Positions 1 through 6,334 of a stretch of 9,359 bases of DNA are shown piece after piece (the first letter of the stretch is position 1; each line of letters starts with the position of its first letter). Below the pieces are notes generated by a model. It was not told where the DNA came from. It ran no database searches and saw only the letters and a program-made list of their open reading frames with translations. The position numbers were made by a program, and so were the translations under genes. The stretch is from Proteobacteria bacterium UBA964 (lineage in GTDB: Bacteria; Pseudomonadota; Gammaproteobacteria; Steroidobacterales; Steroidobacteraceae): assembly GCA_002292945.1 (NCBI GenBank), contig DBCG01000001.1, forward strand, positions 1-9,359. The letters are read 5' to 3'.

Positions 1-1
1 T

Positions 2-400
2 GCCGACGGGTGGTTCCACACCGGCGACATCGGTTCGCTCGATGCCGCCGGGACGATCCTCTTCCACGGCCGCATCAAGGACATGCTCAAGGTGGGCGGC
101 GAGAACGTCGCCGCTGCCGAGATCGAATCTCAGCTCCAGAGACATCCGGCGGTGAAGCTCGCGCAGGTTGTCGGCATACCCGATTCGAAGTACGAAGAGG
201 TGCCCGCGGCTTTCGTCGAGCTGCAGCCCGGTCAGAGCGCGACCCCGGAAGAGCTCATCGACTTCTGCCGTCGCGAGATCGCGAGCTTCAAAGTGCCGCG
301 GCAGGTCCGTTTCGTGACCGAGTGGCCGATGAGCTCCAGCAAGATCCAGAAGTTCCGGCTGCGCACGGCGTTGATCGAGGAACTCGGACTTTCCGCCTGA
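2..400 (+). CDS. AMP-forming acyl-CoA ligase, C-terminal part (5' truncated)
   Basis: This is the C-terminal 132 residues of an ANL-superfamily enzyme that activates a carboxylic acid to acyl-AMP and then to acyl-CoA in the cytoplasm. The gene runs off the left edge in frame. Visible motifs are the A7 core DGWFHTGDIG (fragment residues 2-11), the A8 hinge GRIKDMLKVGGENV (23-36), and the A10 region PMSSSKIQK (109-117). K114 is the lysine that closes over the acyl-adenylate during the first half-reaction. The usual Gly before this Lys is Ser here, a substitution I associate with FadD-like and long- or cyclic-acid ligases. The C-terminus ends normally, shortly after A10. The next gene follows after 28 bases on the same strand, so this is probably an upstream member of the same operon, supplying the CoA ester. 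The substrate cannot be read because the acyl pocket lies outside the window. Confidence 0.93.
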   Translation, partial: ADGWFHTGDIGSLDAAGTILFHGRIKDMLKVGGENVAAAEIESQLQRHPAVKLAQVVGIPDSKYEEVPAAFVELQPGQSATPEELIDFCRREIASFKVPRQVRFVTEWPMSSSKIQKFRLRTALIEELGLSA

Positions 401-428
401 CAACCTATCCCGCAACAGCGAGGTCAAC

Positions 429-728
429 ATGACTGTCTTCTTTGCGACCCTCAAGGTCAAACCCGGCCATGAAAAGGATTTCGAGCGCCTGCAACAGGAG
501 CTCTCCCGCCTGACCCACGAAGCCGAACCCGACACCTTCGTCTACGACGTGGTGCGGCATGTCGACAAACCCGGCGTGTACGCGGTCTATGCACGGTTCA
601 AAGATCCCGCTGCTTTCGAGTTCCACCAGAAGACCGACTTCCACGACCGCCTGGTCCCGCCCATCTTCGAATGTCTCGACGGCGGCGCCGAGGGCATGAC
701 CATCGATTTCTTCGAGTGGGTGGGATGA
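429..728 (+). CDS. ABM-domain protein, putative quinol monooxygenase-like
   Basis: This is a 99-residue protein with the ferredoxin-like alpha/beta pattern of the antibiotic-biosynthesis-monooxygenase (ABM/YgiN) family. A first strand, MTVFFATLKVKPGHE, is followed by an amphipathic helix, then a central strand pair around FVYDVVRHVDKPGVYAVYARF. The family-typical helix FEFHQKTDFHDRL (about residues 64-76) carries two His. Family members act as small cofactor-free oxygenases on quinols or polyketides, but many have no proven activity, so the monooxygenase label is a family-level guess. The ATG is preceded by GAGGT at 420-424, four bases away. The stop overlaps the start of the next gene as ATGA (725-728), a sign of translational coupling with the VOC gene. 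There is no signal peptide; the protein is expected to be cytoplasmic and dimeric. Confidence 0.85.
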   Translation: MTVFFATLKVKPGHEKDFERLQQELSRLTHEAEPDTFVYDVVRHVDKPGVYAVYARFKDPAAFEFHQKTDFHDRLVPPIFECLDGGAEGMTIDFFEWVG

Positions 729-1267
729 CCCCCGCCGCTCGACCGACGCTGTTCGGGCCGGTCATGCAGCTCGGCTTCGTGGTCCCGGACCTCGAGGCCG
801 CCGCCCTGCACTGGGCAGGGCTCGGCGTCGGTCCGTTCTTCCTGATGGAGCACATCCAGTACGCCGAGTGCCGCTACCGCGGCCAGCCGGTGTCCTTCGA
901 CATGTCGGTGGCGGTCGGGCAATGGGGCGAGGTCCAAGTCGAGCTGATCCGGCAGCACGATTCGGTGCCGACCATCTACTCGAGCTTCGTCGGCGGCAGC
1001 GGGTTGCAGCATCTCGGGGTCATGACCGACTCGGTGGAGACGCAGTTGGCGATGCTCGCCGCCCGAGGGATCTCGGCGACCCAATCCGGCAGCACCGCGA
1101 ACGGCATCCGCTTCGCCTATGTGGACACCGACGCGCTGCCCGGTTCGCATCCGGGCGGGATGATCGAACTGATCGAGCGCGGACCGGCGATCGACGCCTT
1201 CTTCAGCTTCGTACGCGCAGCCGCGGACGGGTGGGACGGCGATCGACCGTTACGGCGGCTTGGCTGA
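725..1267 (+). CDS. VOC-family (glyoxalase fold) metalloprotein, copy 1
   Basis: This is a 180-residue vicinal-oxygen-chelate protein made of two beta-alpha-beta-beta-beta modules. The four positions that bind the divalent metal in this fold can be assigned: Q15 (MQLGFVVPD), E73 (VQVELI), H96 (LQHLGV) and E148 (GMIELI). The site therefore looks intact and an enzymatic role is likely. Known reactions of the superfamily include epimerisation, lyase or isomerase chemistry and ring-cleaving dioxygenation; the sequence does not tell which applies. The C-terminus ends in the tail GWDGDRPLRRL. The start at 725 overlaps the ABM stop (ATGA). In-frame codons further upstream lie inside the ABM gene and give an Arg-rich, non-homologous extension, so they were not used. 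The protein is clearly paralogous to the next gene and has exactly the same length. Confidence 0.9.
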   Translation: MTPAARPTLFGPVMQLGFVVPDLEAAALHWAGLGVGPFFLMEHIQYAECRYRGQPVSFDMSVAVGQWGEVQVELIRQHDSVPTIYSSFVGGSGLQHLGVMTDSVETQLAMLAARGISATQSGSTANGIRFAYVDTDALPGSHPGGMIELIERGPAIDAFFSFVRAAADGWDGDRPLRRLG

Positions 1268-1274
1268 ACCGTTC

Positions 1275-1279
1275 GAGGT
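1275..1279 (+). promoter_or_regulatory. Shine-Dalgarno site deciding the VOC copy 2 start
   Basis: GAGGT lies four bases before the ATG at 1284. It supports that codon over an in-frame TTG at 1260, which would overlap the previous gene and has no good ribosome binding site. Confidence 0.55.
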
Positions 1280-1283
1280 CACC

Positions 1284-1826
1284 ATGACCCGAGGGCCGCA
1301 TGCCGACATCCTCGGGCTCCGCCCGGTGCAGGTCGCCTACCATGTGGCCGACCCTGCCGAGGCTGCGGTGCGATTCGCGAAAGAGTACGGCTGGGGTCCT
1401 TTTTACCTCATGGAACACATCGCGCTGGAGGAGGTCCGTCACCGCGGTGCGCCCGGTCGGTTCGATCATTCCTCCGCCTACGGTCAAGCCGGCGAGATGA
1501 TGGTCGAGCTGATCACACAGCACGATGATTCCCCCTCCGCCCTGCGCGACTGTTTCGCCGCACACGAGACGGGGCTGCATCATGTCGCCTGTTTCGTCCC
1601 CGACCTGGCTGCGGCCGTCGCCGGGTTCGCATCGCGCGGCGTGAGCGCCGCACTCGAAGCACGCACGAACACGGGCGTGTCCTTCGCGATGCTCGACACC
1701 CGCCGTAGCCTCGGACACATGATCGAACTCTACGAACCGGGCGAGGCGTTGACGCGCTTCTATGCCTTCGTCCGGCGCAAGGCGGTGGACTGGGACGGCT
1801 CGGAGCCGCTCCGACGCCTCGCATGA
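1284..1826 (+). CDS. VOC-family (glyoxalase fold) metalloprotein, copy 2
   Basis: This second 180-residue VOC protein aligns end to end with its upstream neighbour. Shared blocks include GPFxLMEHI (from about residue 38), VELIxQHD, the GVS/GIS loop, and the tail WDGSEPLRRL. Metal-ligand positions are again complete: Q16, E75, H100 and E148. Differences concentrate in the substrate-facing loops; for example RFDHSSAYGQAGEMM here replaces SFDMSVAVGQWGEVQ in copy 1. This suggests divergence of specificity after tandem duplication, or a heterodimer. The ATG at 1284 has a ribosome binding site and gives the same length as copy 1; an in-frame TTG at 1260 is a less likely alternative start. The gene begins 16 bases after copy 1 ends. 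Reaction unknown; related proteins are often annotated only as glyoxalase-like. Confidence 0.9.
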   Translation: MTRGPHADILGLRPVQVAYHVADPAEAAVRFAKEYGWGPFYLMEHIALEEVRHRGAPGRFDHSSAYGQAGEMMVELITQHDDSPSALRDCFAAHETGLHHVACFVPDLAAAVAGFASRGVSAALEARTNTGVSFAMLDTRRSLGHMIELYEPGEALTRFYAFVRRKAVDWDGSEPLRRLA

Positions 1827-1846
1827 CCGACCACGCACCCGCGATC

Positions 1847-1852
1847 AAGGAG
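1847..1852 (+). promoter_or_regulatory. Strong Shine-Dalgarno site deciding the SDR start
   Basis: AAGGAG is followed after six bases by the ATG at 1859. This is the best ribosome binding site in the window. It argues against the ATG at 1823, which overlaps the stop of the previous gene and would add 12 residues before the conserved N-terminus. Confidence 0.65.
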
Positions 1853-1858
1853 ACGAGG

Positions 1859-2662
1859 ATGGGCAGACTTGCAGGCAAGGTCGCGGTGGTGCTCGGCGCC
1901 GCCGGACAGGACAACATGGGTCAGGTGATGGCGCGACGGTTCGCCGAAGAAGGTGCGACCGTGGTGGTCGCCGGTCGTCGATCCGAACCACTCGAGGCGC
2001 TGGCCGCCGAGATCGGCGGCAGTGCTGCACTCTGCGACATCACCGACAAGGCGCAGGTCGACGCCCTTGCCGCGACCGCGCTCGAGCGCCACGGCCGGCT
2101 CGATGTCGCGGTCAACTGCACCGGATGGGGCCTGCTCGCGAAGCTGCTCGACACCACCGAGGAGCAGCTCGACCGGATCTCGGCATTGCAGTTCAAGGGC
2201 CCTTACTTCTTCCTTCAGACCTTCGTCGGACGCATGGCGCAGCTGGGCGGCGGGTCGGTGATCACGCTCTCTTCGGCGTCGGTGCACGCTGTCCTGCACC
2301 ACCACGCCGCTTATATCGCCACCAAGGCCGCGGGTGAGGCCATGGTGCGCTGCTTCGCCAACGAGTTCGGGCATCGCGGCGTGAAGGTCAACGCGCTCGC
2401 GCCGGGGCTCACAGAGTCGCCGATGACGGCGCGGGAGATGAGCCTGCCGGGCCTGCGCGAGACCTTCGTCAAGGAGTATCCGCTCGGACGCATCGGCACC
2501 GGGCTCGATGTCGCCAATGCCGCGCTATGGCTCGCGAGCGATGAGAGCTTCATGACGGGCGAGGTGCTGCAGGTCAACGGCGGCCTGACCCTGCGCCGCA
2601 ACCCGAGCCCTTCCGAGATCAACGCTGCGCTGAAAGCCGGACGCACTGCGGCTGCGGGTTGA
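1859..2662 (+). CDS. Short-chain dehydrogenase/reductase (classical SDR)
   Basis: This 267-residue NAD(P)-dependent oxidoreductase has a single Rossmann domain. Strand 1 and the dinucleotide loop read VAVVLGAAGQDNMG (residues 8-21), slightly longer than the usual TGxxxGxG. R40-R41 after strand 2 suggest a preference for NADP(H). The NAG-equivalent is N86-C-T-G89. Catalytic residues are S139 (with S138 beside it), Y152 and K156 in YIATK. The motif NALAPGLTESPM (178-189) and the terminal GEVLQVNGG (234-242) are typical. The Asn that completes the classical tetrad in helix 4 appears to be Gln (Q111 in LQFKGPYFF). The enzyme probably oxidises or reduces a hydroxyl or ketone in the pathway served by the cluster; the substrate is not predictable. 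A 12-residue longer form from 1823 is possible but less likely. Confidence 0.93.
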   Translation: MGRLAGKVAVVLGAAGQDNMGQVMARRFAEEGATVVVAGRRSEPLEALAAEIGGSAALCDITDKAQVDALAATALERHGRLDVAVNCTGWGLLAKLLDTTEEQLDRISALQFKGPYFFLQTFVGRMAQLGGGSVITLSSASVHAVLHHHAAYIATKAAGEAMVRCFANEFGHRGVKVNALAPGLTESPMTAREMSLPGLRETFVKEYPLGRIGTGLDVANAALWLASDESFMTGEVLQVNGGLTLRRNPSPSEINAALKAGRTAAAG

Positions 2663-2690
2663 ACGCGGTGCAGTGGTAAAATATCCGACG

Positions 2691-3005
2691 ATGGATACAT
2701 GGTGGCCGGTCGCCGCAGAGGGCGACATCGAACAGGGCAAGATGCGCGCGTTCACCCTCGAAGGGCGCGAGATCGTCGTCTGTCATTCCCGCGAGGGCTG
2801 GTTCGCGCTCGACGATGTCTGCTCCCACGCCTACGCGCGCATGAGCGAGGGCCGCCTGCGCGGCTGTCGCCTGATCTGCCCGCTGCACGGCGCCTCGTTC
2901 GACGTCCGTGACGGCGCGGTGCTCGGCGCACCGGCCGTCGCCCCGCTCAAGACCCACGCGCTGCGCATCGTCGACGGGCAGGTCGAGGTTGCGCTGCGCC
3001 CTTGA
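2691..3005 (+). CDS. Rieske-type [2Fe-2S] ferredoxin
   Basis: This is a 104-residue small Rieske protein, the soluble electron carrier of multicomponent ring-hydroxylating oxygenases. Cluster ligands are C44-S-H46 and C63-P-L-H66 (CxH-x16-CxxH), followed by the typical GASFDVRDG turn and a closing beta strand (VEVALRP). There is no membrane anchor, unlike respiratory Rieske proteins, and the length fits bacterial oxygenase ferredoxins. The start is uncertain: the ATG at 2691 gives the family-like MDTWWPVA, while a GTG at 2673 adds six residues. Neither has a strong ribosome binding site. It lies 28 bases after the SDR and is the last gene of the operon, ending tail to tail with the minus-strand acyl-CoA dehydrogenase. 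It could feed the Rieske oxygenase encoded at 6419-7630. No reductase is visible. Confidence 0.93.
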   Translation: MDTWWPVAAEGDIEQGKMRAFTLEGREIVVCHSREGWFALDDVCSHAYARMSEGRLRGCRLICPLHGASFDVRDGAVLGAPAVAPLKTHALRIVDGQVEVALRP

Positions 3006-3012
3006 GGGCTCA
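3003..3012. repeat. Near-palindromic tail-to-tail stop junction, copy 1
   Basis: TGAGGGCTCA holds the stop codons of the ferredoxin (plus) and the acyl-CoA dehydrogenase (minus), separated by four bases. Nine of its ten bases match the junction at 5382-5391. With the flanking T and A it forms arms TTGAG and CTCAA around GG. There is no T-tract, so it is not a typical intrinsic terminator. Confidence 0.4.
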
Positions 3013-4170
3013 ACGTCGTTGATCGAACCGGCGCCCCACCATCGCCGCGGCGATGTTCACCTTCTGGATGTCGACCGCACCGCCCGCGATGCCCCAGCCC
3101 CAGGCGTCGCGCAGTCGGCGTTCCATCGGATAGTCCCGCGAGTAGCCGTAGCCGCCCATCAGCTGCACCGCATGGCCGCAGACCTCGCGAGCGATCTCGT
3201 TGGCGAAACACTTCGCCATCGACGACTCGAGCACCGAGGGCAGCCCGCGCTCGGCGTTCGCCGCTGCACGCCAGATGAGCAGGCGCGCGGCATCGATGCG
3301 CATGCGCATCTCGGCGAGGCGCAACTGCACGGCCTGGAACTCGACGATCGGCTTGCCGAACTGCCGACGCTCCTGCACATAGGCGAGCACATCATCGAGC
3401 GCCCCGCTCGCCTGCGCGAGCGCCATGGTCGCGTTGCCGCAGCGCTCGAGGTCGAACGCCTCCATGAGCTTCTTGAAGCCGCCCGCCGGCACGACGATGT
3501 TGTCGAGCGGCACCGCGCAGTCGTCGAAATAGATGTCCGAGGACGGCACACCGCGGAAGCCCATGAGCTTCTCGCGCACGCCGAAGGTCATGCCGGGCGT
3601 GTCCTTCTCGATGTACACCGCGCCGATGCCCTTCGGACCGGGATCATCCGACAACCGGCAATAGACGACATAGCCGTCCGCGTGGCCGCCGCCCGAACAC
3701 CAGCGCTTGGTGCCGTTCAGCACCACGGTGTCGCCGTGGATCACGCCACGCGTGGTGAGGTCGGTCAGCGCGGAGCCGGCCTGCGGCTCGGACATCGACA
3801 CCGCGACCATCGCCTCGCCGCGGCAGACCGCGGGGATCACCCGCTGGCGCAGCGACTCGCTCGCGAAGTGCTCGATCGCGCGCACCGGTCCGACGCAGGA
3901 CTCGAACACCGGGAAGGCCACCGCACCGGAGACCTTGGCGAGTTCCTCGATGACGATCAACGCCTCGACATTGCCGAGACCGAGGCCGCCATAGCGTTCG
4001 GCGACATTGATGCCGAGGAACCCCATCGAGGCGTACTCACGCACCACTTCCGCCGAGGGCGGATGGTCGGACTCTTCACACTCGGCTGCGATCGGCGGCA
4101 ACCGTTCCCGTGCATACTTGCGGGCCGTCTCCTGCAATGCGCTTTGCTCTTCCGTCAGACTGAAATCCAT
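3010..4170 (-). CDS. Acyl-CoA dehydrogenase family protein
   Basis: This 386-residue flavoenzyme introduces an alpha-beta double bond into an acyl-CoA, passing electrons to ETF. The N-terminal helical domain starts MDFSLTEEQ. The mid-domain FAD signature is SMSEPQAGSALTDL (about residues 125-138). The C-terminal domain carries RRQFGKPIVEFQAVQ (268-282) and the signature LMGGYGYSRDYPMERRLRD (337-355). The MCAD-type catalytic Glu position near 363 is Gly here (IAGGAVDIQK). A Glu is found instead at E242 in FDLER, the position used by isovaleryl- and long-chain enzymes, so activity toward branched or bulky acyl chains is plausible. The start at 4170 is chosen because GGGAG lies nine bases upstream; an ATG at 4179 abuts that site and would add three residues. 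The gene is divergent from the CoA-transferase and convergent with the ferredoxin. Confidence 0.95.
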   Translation of the reverse strand: MDFSLTEEQSALQETARKYARERLPPIAAECEESDHPPSAEVVREYASMGFLGINVAERYGGLGLGNVEALIVIEELAKVSGAVAFPVFESCVGPVRAIEHFASESLRQRVIPAVCRGEAMVAVSMSEPQAGSALTDLTTRGVIHGDTVVLNGTKRWCSGGGHADGYVVYCRLSDDPGPKGIGAVYIEKDTPGMTFGVREKLMGFRGVPSSDIYFDDCAVPLDNIVVPAGGFKKLMEAFDLERCGNATMALAQASGALDDVLAYVQERRQFGKPIVEFQAVQLRLAEMRMRIDAARLLIWRAAANAERGLPSVLESSMAKCFANEIAREVCGHAVQLMGGYGYSRDYPMERRLRDAWGWGIAGGAVDIQKVNIAAAMVGRRFDQRR

Positions 4171-4179
4171 CCTAGGCAT

Positions 4180-4184
4180 CTCCC
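4180..4184 (-). promoter_or_regulatory. Shine-Dalgarno site of the acyl-CoA dehydrogenase
   Basis: GGGAG on the minus strand is nine bases before the ATG at 4170 and directly abuts an in-frame ATG at 4179, so it favours the shorter protein. It sits within the 14-base gap between two divergent start codons. Confidence 0.5.
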
Positions 4185-5384
4185 ATGATCGAAACCCGAC
4201 CGATTCTCTCCGGCGTCCGCGTACTCGACTTCGGTCGCTATGTCGCCGGTCCTTACTGTGCGACCTTGCTAGGCTACCTCGGCGCGGAGGTCATCCGCAT
4301 CGAGAAGATCGGCGGCGGCGAAGATCGCTACATCGCGCCGATCTGCGAGGGCGGTGAAGGCGGCGTGTTCTTCCAGACCGCTTGCAACAAGCGCTCGCTG
4401 ACGCTCGATCCCGGCAGCGCCGCAGGTCGCGAGATCGTGCAGCGGCTGGTGCACACCGCGGACATCGTGGTCGCCAACCTGCCGCCGAGCGGGCTCACCG
4501 CGCTCGGCCTCGATTGGCCGACCCTCTCGGCGCTGCGCCCGGAGATCATCTTGGTCACCCAGACCGCGTTCGGCGACCAAGGCCCGCGTGCCGCGCAGGG
4601 CGGATTCGACGGGGTCGGTCAAGCGCTCTCCGGCGCGATGTACATCACCGGCACACCCGGCTCTCCCGCCAAGGCGGCGGCACCCTATGTCGATTACTCG
4701 ACGGCCGTGCTCTCGGCGTTCGGCGCGCTCGCCGCGCTGATCGAGCGGCAGCGCACCGGACGCGGCCAGCATGTGCAGGCCGCGCTGCAGGCGACGGCGC
4801 TGTCGGTCTTCGGCTCGCACCTCATCGAACAAGCCGTCGCAAAGCCGGACCGGGTCGGCACCGGCAACCGGGTGCAGACCTCGGCGCCCTCCGACGTGTT
4901 CGCGACGCGCGACGGTCATGTGCTGACGCATGTGGTCGGCGACGGGCTGTTCCGTCGCTGGGCACGCCTGATGGGCGATGCCGAGCGATGGACCGGCGAT
5001 CCGCGATTTGCGACGGATGACGGCCGCGGCACGCACAGCGCCGCGATCCTCGAGCGGATGCGCGCTTGGTGCGCGGAGCGCGACACGGCGAGCGCCCTCG
5101 AAGCACTCGCCGCTGCGGGTCTGCCCGCCGCTCAGGTGCTCTCGCCCCAGCAAGCGCTCGACGATGCACAGGCCGCCGCGATGGCCTGGTTCAGACCGGT
5201 GGCGGATTATCCGGGGTTGCCGCGCCCCGCTCCCGTGCCCGATCTGCCGCTGCGTTTCTCGGCCAACACCGCAGGCATCACGCGCCGACCGCCGCTGCTC
5301 GGCGAGCACACCGACGAAGTGCTGAGGGAACTCGGCTACGACGCGGCCGCGATCGCCGAACTGCACCGTCAAGGGGTGACCTGA
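4185..5384 (+). CDS. CaiB/BaiF family III CoA-transferase
   Basis: This is a 399-residue class III CoA-transferase, which moves CoA between carboxylic acids through aspartyl-CoA intermediates and forms interlocked dimers. The N-terminus LSGVRVLDFGRYVAGPYC (residues 8-25) and GAEVIRIEKIGGGEDRY (33-49) are family hallmarks, as are NLPPSGLTALGLDW (98-111) and the glycine-rich stretch around GGFDGVGQALSG (139-150). The catalytic Asp is D170 in PYVDYSTAV. The C-terminal small domain contains LGEHTDEVLRELGYD. Length is normal. The ATG at 4185 is the only reasonable start, since an in-frame TAG sits at 4173. Leader sequence is almost absent because the dehydrogenase starts just 14 bases away on the other strand. 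The pair probably acts on the same acyl-CoA: the transferase loads CoA, the dehydrogenase oxidises. Donor and acceptor acids are unknown. Confidence 0.95.
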   Translation: MIETRPILSGVRVLDFGRYVAGPYCATLLGYLGAEVIRIEKIGGGEDRYIAPICEGGEGGVFFQTACNKRSLTLDPGSAAGREIVQRLVHTADIVVANLPPSGLTALGLDWPTLSALRPEIILVTQTAFGDQGPRAAQGGFDGVGQALSGAMYITGTPGSPAKAAAPYVDYSTAVLSAFGALAALIERQRTGRGQHVQAALQATALSVFGSHLIEQAVAKPDRVGTGNRVQTSAPSDVFATRDGHVLTHVVGDGLFRRWARLMGDAERWTGDPRFATDDGRGTHSAAILERMRAWCAERDTASALEALAAAGLPAAQVLSPQQALDDAQAAAMAWFRPVADYPGLPRPAPVPDLPLRFSANTAGITRRPPLLGEHTDEVLRELGYDAAAIAELHRQGVT

Positions 5385-5391
5385 GCGCTCA
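5382..5391. repeat. Palindromic tail-to-tail stop junction, copy 2
   Basis: TGAGCGCTCA is a perfect palindrome. With the flanking C and G it extends to 12 bases (5381-5392). It contains exactly the CoA-transferase stop (TGA) and the GST stop (TCA on the plus strand) with four bases between. It differs by one base from the junction at 3003-3012. No T-tract follows, so a terminator role is not supported. Confidence 0.4.
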
Positions 5392-6309
5392 GCGACCGCG
5401 TTCGACACGATAGCCGAGCCGCGGGAAGTGCACGATCACCTCGCCGATCGGCGCTGAACGCAGGCGCACGGCCACCTCATCGACGTTAAGGGTGACGAGC
5501 TCGCCGGTGACGGGGATGCGCCCATAGTCATCGGGCGTCACGACCACCGCATCACCCGACGACAGACGCAAGGGATCGTCGCCATCCACGCCGAGCGGCT
5601 CGAGCGGCGACGCCGCACGCGCCACGTCCAAGGCCTGCTCGCCGTCGATCTCGCGGCGAATACCGCGCGGCAGCGCATCCATCCGCGCCTCCCAGGCGCG
5701 CAAACGCTCGAAAGGCTGCAGCAAGCGCGGCGCGTCGCCGATGTTGCCGCGTGCCATCCAGACCGGGAAATAGGCGTCGATATCGGCGAATGACGGCGCA
5801 TCACCGAGCACGAAGCGACGACCATCCGCCAACATCCGCTCCACATAAGAAAGGTTCGCGCTGAACTGCGTGAACAGGTGCGGCAGATCGTCCTCGAGAC
5901 GGTCGAAATCCATGAAATTGAAGAAATCTTTGCGATCCTCGATGATCGCCGGCGGGATCATCGAGCGGTTGAGCCCCATCGACAATCCGGCACCCGGGTC
6001 GAAGAAACTGCGGTCGCTCCAGGCCGCAAGCGCGATCGCCAAGCCCTCACTGCCCTGCGGGAACAAGGTCGGCTGCGGGTAGCGGCGCTCGAGTTCGCGC
6101 GCGATCAGACGCGTGTCGCAGTAGATGTCGGCACCCGCCTGCAACACCGGGATCTTCCGGTATCCCCCGGTCAACGGCTCCACCAGAGGCCGAGGCGGCA
6201 ACATCGGCACCTGCACGGAGTCCCAGGGGAGCCCCTTGAGCCCGAAGCAGAGCCGGATCTTCTCGCCGAAGGGCGAGGGATCGTGGTGGTGGAGGATCAG
6301 GTCGGCCAT
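5389..6309 (-). CDS. Glutathione S-transferase-like protein with C-terminal beta-rich extension
   Basis: This 306-residue protein has an N-terminal thioredoxin-fold GST domain: DPSPFGEKIRLCFGLKGL (residues 10-27, S12 a candidate thiol-activating residue), cis-Pro at P54 in KIPVL, and D65-T66 at the gamma-glutamyl binding turn. An all-helical domain follows to about 230. It contains the fold-stabilising N-capping box SFADID (173-178). Typical GSTs end at 200-230 residues. This one continues for about 70-80 residues with alternating strands (DAVVVTPDDYGRIPVTGELVTL, split at about 253-274, then VIVHFPRLGYRV at 291-302), a small beta-rich domain I cannot name. It could catalyse glutathione addition, isomerisation or ether cleavage in the pathway. 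It lies tail to tail with the CoA-transferase and head to head with the Rieske oxygenase, sharing the 109-base control region. No clear ribosome binding site is seen. Confidence 0.88.
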   Translation of the reverse strand: MADLILHHHDPSPFGEKIRLCFGLKGLPWDSVQVPMLPPRPLVEPLTGGYRKIPVLQAGADIYCDTRLIARELERRYPQPTLFPQGSEGLAIALAAWSDRSFFDPGAGLSMGLNRSMIPPAIIEDRKDFFNFMDFDRLEDDLPHLFTQFSANLSYVERMLADGRRFVLGDAPSFADIDAYFPVWMARGNIGDAPRLLQPFERLRAWEARMDALPRGIRREIDGEQALDVARAASPLEPLGVDGDDPLRLSSGDAVVVTPDDYGRIPVTGELVTLNVDEVAVRLRSAPIGEVIVHFPRLGYRVERGR

Positions 6310-6334
6310 GACTGAACTTTACCGCCTCGCGCGC

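Noticed and set aside
10..432. Plus-strand open frame overlapping the acyl-CoA ligase
   Set aside because: It is an out-of-frame shadow; the ligase frame carries the A7, A8 and A10 motifs.
671..724. In-frame upstream extension of VOC copy 1
   Set aside because: The 18 residues are Arg-rich, lie within the ABM gene and make copy 1 longer than copy 2; the ATGA overlap at 725 is the better start.
2908..4188. Plus-strand open frame of 426 codons
   Set aside because: It is antisense to the acyl-CoA dehydrogenase, has His/Arg/Asp-rich low-information translation and no recognisable domain; long antisense frames are expected at this GC content.
5381..5392. Bidirectional intrinsic terminator between CoA-transferase and GST
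   Set aside because: The palindrome can form only a very short stem and no T-rich tract follows on either strand.
4269..5408. Minus-strand open frame of 379 codons
   Set aside because: It is antisense to the CoA-transferase, whose catalytic Asp and family motifs are intact; the minus-strand product is Arg/Gly-rich and matches nothing I know.
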